This document shows, in pieces, positions 6,800 to 9,000 of a stretch of 9,000 nt of DNA. Both the position numbers and the translations under genes were made by a program. Numbering within the stretch: position 1 is the stretch's first letter; every line of letters begins with the position of its first letter. The DNA comes from Aquabacterium sp. Its GTDB lineage: Bacteria; Pseudomonadota; Gammaproteobacteria; Burkholderiales; Burkholderiaceae_C. Below the pieces are notes generated by a model. That model was given only the letters and a program-made list of their open reading frames with translations, was not told where the DNA came from and made no database searches. The stretch is from positions 1 through 9,000 of the forward strand of contig JAURXG010000673.1 in the NCBI GenBank assembly GCA_030654555.1. Direction: 5' to 3'.

Positions 6800-7993
6800 T
6801 CAGCGCGGCGTGTTCAGCCAGGTCTCGGCGATGCGCACCCAGGCGGTGGCGCCCAGCGGGATCAGGTCGTCGTTGAAGTCGTAGCTGGGGTTGTGCAGCA
6901 TGCAGGGGCCCAGGCCATGGCCGCCCTCGCGGTGGGCGCCGTCGCCGTTGCCGATCATGAAGTAGCAGCCGGGCTTCTCGAGCAGGTAGTAGCTGAAGTC
7001 CTCGGCGCCCATCGTGGGCTCGAACTCCAGCACGTTCTCGGGGCCCACCACCTCGCCCAGCACGCGCTGGGCGAAGGCCGTCTCGGCCTCGTGGTTGATG
7101 GTGGGCGGGTAGTTGCGGTGGAAGTGGAACTCGCACTCGCAGTCGTAGGCCGCGGCGGTGGCCTTGGCCATCTCGCGCATGCGCTGCTCGATCAGGTCGA
7201 GCACCTCGGTGGTGAAGGTGCGCACCGTGCCCTGCAGCTCGCACAGTTCGGGGATCACGTTGGTGGCCTCGCCGGTGTGGATCATCGTCACCGAGATCAC
7301 GCCGGTGTCCAGCGGCCGCTTGTTGCGGCTGATGATGGTCTGGAAGCCTTGCACCATCGCGCAGGCGGCGGGCACCGGGTCGACCCCCAGGTGAGGCATC
7401 GCGCCATGCGCGCCCTTGCCCTTGAGGACGATCTTGAACTCGTTGCTCGACGCGTAGCAGGGCCCGGCCTTCAGCGCGAACTGGCCCACCTGCATGCCCG
7501 GCCAGTTGTGCGCGCCGAACATCGCCTCCATCGGAAACAGCTTGAACAGGCCGTCCTTGATCATCTCGCGCGCGCCGCCGCCACCTTCTTCGGCCGGCTG
7601 GAACACCAGGTACACGGTGCCGTCGAAGTTGCGGTGCCGCGCCAGATGCTTGGCGGCGGCCAGCAGCATCGCGGTGTGGCCGTCGTGGCCGCAGGCGTGC
7701 ATCTTGCCGGCATGCTGGCTGGCGTGGGCGAAGGTATTGCCTTCCTGCATCGGCAGCGCGTCGATGTCGGCGCGCAGGCCCACCGCGCGGTCGGATTGGC
7801 CGTTCTTGATGATGCCCACCACGCCGGTGGTGCCCAGCCCGCGGTGCACCGGGATGCCCCAGTCGGTGAGGGCCTGGGCGATCACGTCGGAGGTGCGCTG
7901 CTCCTTGAAGCACAGCTCGGGGTGGGCGTGGATGTCGCGTCGCAGCGTGGTGATGGCGGCCGCGTCGGCCAGGATGGATTCGATCAGGCGCAT
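6800..7993 (-). CDS. M20D-family amidohydrolase (N-acyl-amino-acid / IAA-amino-acid hydrolase type)
   Basis: 397-residue metal-dependent amidohydrolase that cleaves amide bonds of N-acyl or aryl-acyl amino acids, as do hippurate hydrolase and the indole-acetyl-amino-acid hydrolases. Family marks in order: IHAHPEL (21-27), GLRADIDALPM (72-82), HACGHDGHT (99-107) with metal ligands C101 and H103, PAEEGGGGA with E135/E136, H162 in AHNWP, and H367 near the C-terminus. A dimerisation domain occupies roughly 180-290, as usual, and no signal peptide is seen. An upstream TTG (8014) is in frame, but the ATG at 7993 is preferred because GGGAG (8002-8006) lies 8 bases before it and the protein then starts where M20D proteins normally start. 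It is the first of three tightly packed genes and lies 100 bases after the binding-protein gene. It is not of the carbamoylase type, so it should not be taken as the missing beta-ureidopropionase. Substrate unassigned. Confidence 0.92.
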   Translation of the reverse strand: MRLIESILADAAAITTLRRDIHAHPELCFKEQRTSDVIAQALTDWGIPVHRGLGTTGVVGIIKNGQSDRAVGLRADIDALPMQEGNTFAHASQHAGKMHACGHDGHTAMLLAAAKHLARHRNFDGTVYLVFQPAEEGGGGAREMIKDGLFKLFPMEAMFGAHNWPGMQVGQFALKAGPCYASSNEFKIVLKGKGAHGAMPHLGVDPVPAACAMVQGFQTIISRNKRPLDTGVISVTMIHTGEATNVIPELCELQGTVRTFTTEVLDLIEQRMREMAKATAAAYDCECEFHFHRNYPPTINHEAETAFAQRVLGEVVGPENVLEFEPTMGAEDFSYYLLEKPGCYFMIGNGDGAHREGGHGLGPCMLHNPSYDFNDDLIPLGATAWVRIAETWLNTPR

Positions 7994-7997
7994 GGCG

Positions 7998-8023
7998 GGG
8001 GCTCCCAAGAACAAAAGGGCCCC
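7998..8023 (-). promoter_or_regulatory. Leader hairpin that pairs the amidohydrolase ribosome-binding site
   Basis: Reading the minus strand, GGGGCCC (8023-8017) can pair with GGGAGCCCC (8006-7998), with one bulged A and a ten-base loop rich in U. The right arm contains the Shine-Dalgarno sequence GGGAG, of which most G residues become paired, and it ends four bases before the ATG. Folded, this would hide the ribosome-binding site of the amidohydrolase and, through coupling, lower expression of the whole three-gene operon. The pairing is visible by eye; a regulatory role is inferred. It could also simply be a by-product of GC-rich sequence. Confidence 0.35.
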
Positions 8024-8064
8024 TGGGCGGGGCGGTGTCTGATGAATTTCAGTTTACGTCGCGG

Positions 8065-8093
8065 CCAAGGCCCGCGGGAGGGGCGGGGCTTGG
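8065..8093 (-). terminator. GC-rich hairpin directly after the binding-protein stop codon
   Basis: Eleven-base arms CCAAGGCCCGC (8065-8075) and GCGGGGCTTGG (8083-8093), with one mismatch and a seven-base loop, start on the base next to the stop codon of the binding-protein gene. Position and stability suggest a transcript 3' end, a pause or protection from nucleases. There is no T run after it in the minus direction, so it is not a classic intrinsic terminator, and read-through into the amidohydrolase operon is possible. Confidence 0.35.
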
Positions 8094-9000
8094 CTACCGC
8101 TTGACGCGGCCGTCCTCGGACAGCATGGTCAGCTCGACGAACTGCGAGCCCACGTGGCTGCGCGGGCCGAAGTGGACCTGGAAGCCGCCGAGGTCGAAGC
8201 GCTGCAGTGCTTCCAGCCCGTTGACCAGGTCGTCGCGGCCGGGGTTCTTGCCGGCGCGTTTGAGGCCTTCGACGAACACGCGCGCCGCCACGTAGCCCTC
8301 CATGCTGGAGTAGTTGGGCTTGTCGGTGCCCCCGGCCTGGCGCAGCGCCTGCAGGTATTCGCGGGTGATGCCGCTGGCGGTGCCGAAGGGGTAGGGCATC
8401 ACCTGCGTGACCATCACGCCATGCGCCTCCTTGCCCAGGTCGTCGGCCAGCGCCTGCGTGCCGACGAAGCTGACGTTGTAGAACGTGCCGCCGTAGCCGG
8501 CCTTGCGCGCCGCGCGGATGAAGGCCGCGCAGCTCTTGTAGGCGCTGATCTGCACCACCGCATCGGGCCGCTTGGTCACGATGGCGGCCACCGCGGCGGC
8601 CACGTCCACCGAGTTGCGCTTGACCAGGCCCACGGCCACCGGCTCCAGCCCCTTGCTGGCCAGCGCACGCTGCACGCCGTCCAGCCCGGCCTGGCCGTAG
8701 CTGTCGTCCTGGCGGAACACGGCGATCTTCTTCAGGCCCAGTTCGGTGAGCTGGCGCACGATCAGCGCGGTCTCGTCGTAGTACGAGGCCCGCACATGGA
8801 AGACCGGGCGGCTGAACGGATCACGCAGCGCCTGTGCGCCGGTGAAGGGCCCGAAGAACGGGATCCTGGCCTGGTTGACCAGCGGCAGTGCCGCCAGCGA
8901 GGTGGGCGTGCCCACGTAGCCGAACAGCGCAAACACCTCCTTGGCGATGAACTGCTCGGTGTTGGCCTTGCAGCGCTCGGGCTCGTAGCCGTCGTCGAGC
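8094..9000 (-). CDS. Branched-chain amino acid-type ABC transporter periplasmic binding protein, 5' end cut off by right edge
   Basis: Solute receptor of the LivJ/LivK type (Peripla_BP_6 fold), which binds amino acids or small amides and aromatic acids in the periplasm for an ABC importer. 301 C-terminal residues are visible and the frame runs open through the right edge. The start, signal peptide and about 80-100 residues lie outside. Family marks include GYVGTPTSLAALPLVNQ with IPFFGPFTGA, FHVRASYYDETALIV, the KKIAVFRQDDSYGQAGLDGV strand and helix, and YNVSFVGTQALADDLG. The segment SSMEGYVAARVFVEGLKRAG is the usual C-terminal lobe helix. It ends in TAG, 100 bases before the amidohydrolase gene on the same strand, so the receptor may deliver the substrate of that operon, although a hairpin lies between them. 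No permease or ATPase gene is in view. Ligand specificity cannot be told from sequence alone. Confidence 0.93.
   Translation of the reverse strand, partial: LDDGYEPERCKANTEQFIAKEVFALFGYVGTPTSLAALPLVNQARIPFFGPFTGAQALRDPFSRPVFHVRASYYDETALIVRQLTELGLKKIAVFRQDDSYGQAGLDGVQRALASKGLEPVAVGLVKRNSVDVAAAVAAIVTKRPDAVVQISAYKSCAAFIRAARKAGYGGTFYNVSFVGTQALADDLGKEAHGVMVTQVMPYPFGTASGITREYLQALRQAGGTDKPNYSSMEGYVAARVFVEGLKRAGKNPGRDDLVNGLEALQRFDLGGFQVHFGPRSHVGSQFVELTMLSEDGRVKR

Noticed and set aside
6798..7913. Extension of the DUF2817 frame upstream to 7913, giving an apparent 737-residue fusion.
   Set aside because: The added part overlaps the clearly recognised M20D gene in another frame and has shadow-like composition. 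The ATG at 6797 fits the family start and the operon spacing.
6800..7993. M20 enzyme considered as the missing beta-ureidopropionase of the pyrimidine pathway.
   Set aside because: Its motifs (HACGHDGHT, GLRADIDALPM) are of the M20D acyl-amino-acid hydrolase group rather than the carbamoylase group, and it sits in a separate operon.

Overview
The window looks like chromosomal DNA of a very GC-rich betaproteobacterium, probably of the order Burkholderiales. This is inferred from strong G/C at third codon positions, the protein styles and the gene content; there is no rRNA or other taxonomic marker. Coding density is very high, with seven genes and no gene-free stretch longer than about 240 bases. 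No tRNA or rRNA, insertion sequence, CRISPR array or phage gene was seen.

Left part (1-3545, minus strand): the reductive pyrimidine catabolism operon preT-preA-hydA. PreT (FAD/Fe-S, NAD(P)H side) and PreA (FMN/Fe-S, pyrimidine side) together form a bacterial dihydropyrimidine dehydrogenase that reduces uracil or thymine to the 5,6-dihydro form. HydA (dihydropyrimidinase, cut off by the left edge) then opens the ring to the N-carbamoyl-beta-amino acid. Gaps are short (15 and 52 bases) and each gene has its own Shine-Dalgarno sequence. The third enzyme, beta-ureidopropionase, is not in the window.

Centre (3546-4880): a 240-base divergent control region holds a near-consensus RutR-type operator (3598-3613), 53 bases upstream of preT, and a separate perfect 20-base dyad (3705-3724), 61 bases upstream of the plus-strand gene. 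That gene encodes a VanA-type Rieske non-heme iron oxygenase with every expected metal ligand but no reductase gene beside it. Its substrate is unknown.

Right part (4915-9000, minus strand): a branched-chain-amino-acid-type periplasmic binding protein (5' end off the right edge), then a 97-codon-family-length M20D amidohydrolase of 397 residues, a DUF2817/M14-like zinc hydrolase and a LuxR-type regulator. The last three are packed with a 2-base gap and a 1-base stop/start overlap, so they are almost certainly one operon. The amidohydrolase leader can fold so that its ribosome-binding site is paired. Together these genes suggest uptake of a small amide or amino-acid conjugate and its hydrolysis, with a dedicated regulator, but the substrate cannot be read from the sequence.

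Most of the window is recognisable metabolism. The parts most worth following are the regulatory sites in the divergent region, the orphan Rieske oxygenase, and the tightly coupled two-hydrolase plus regulator operon.
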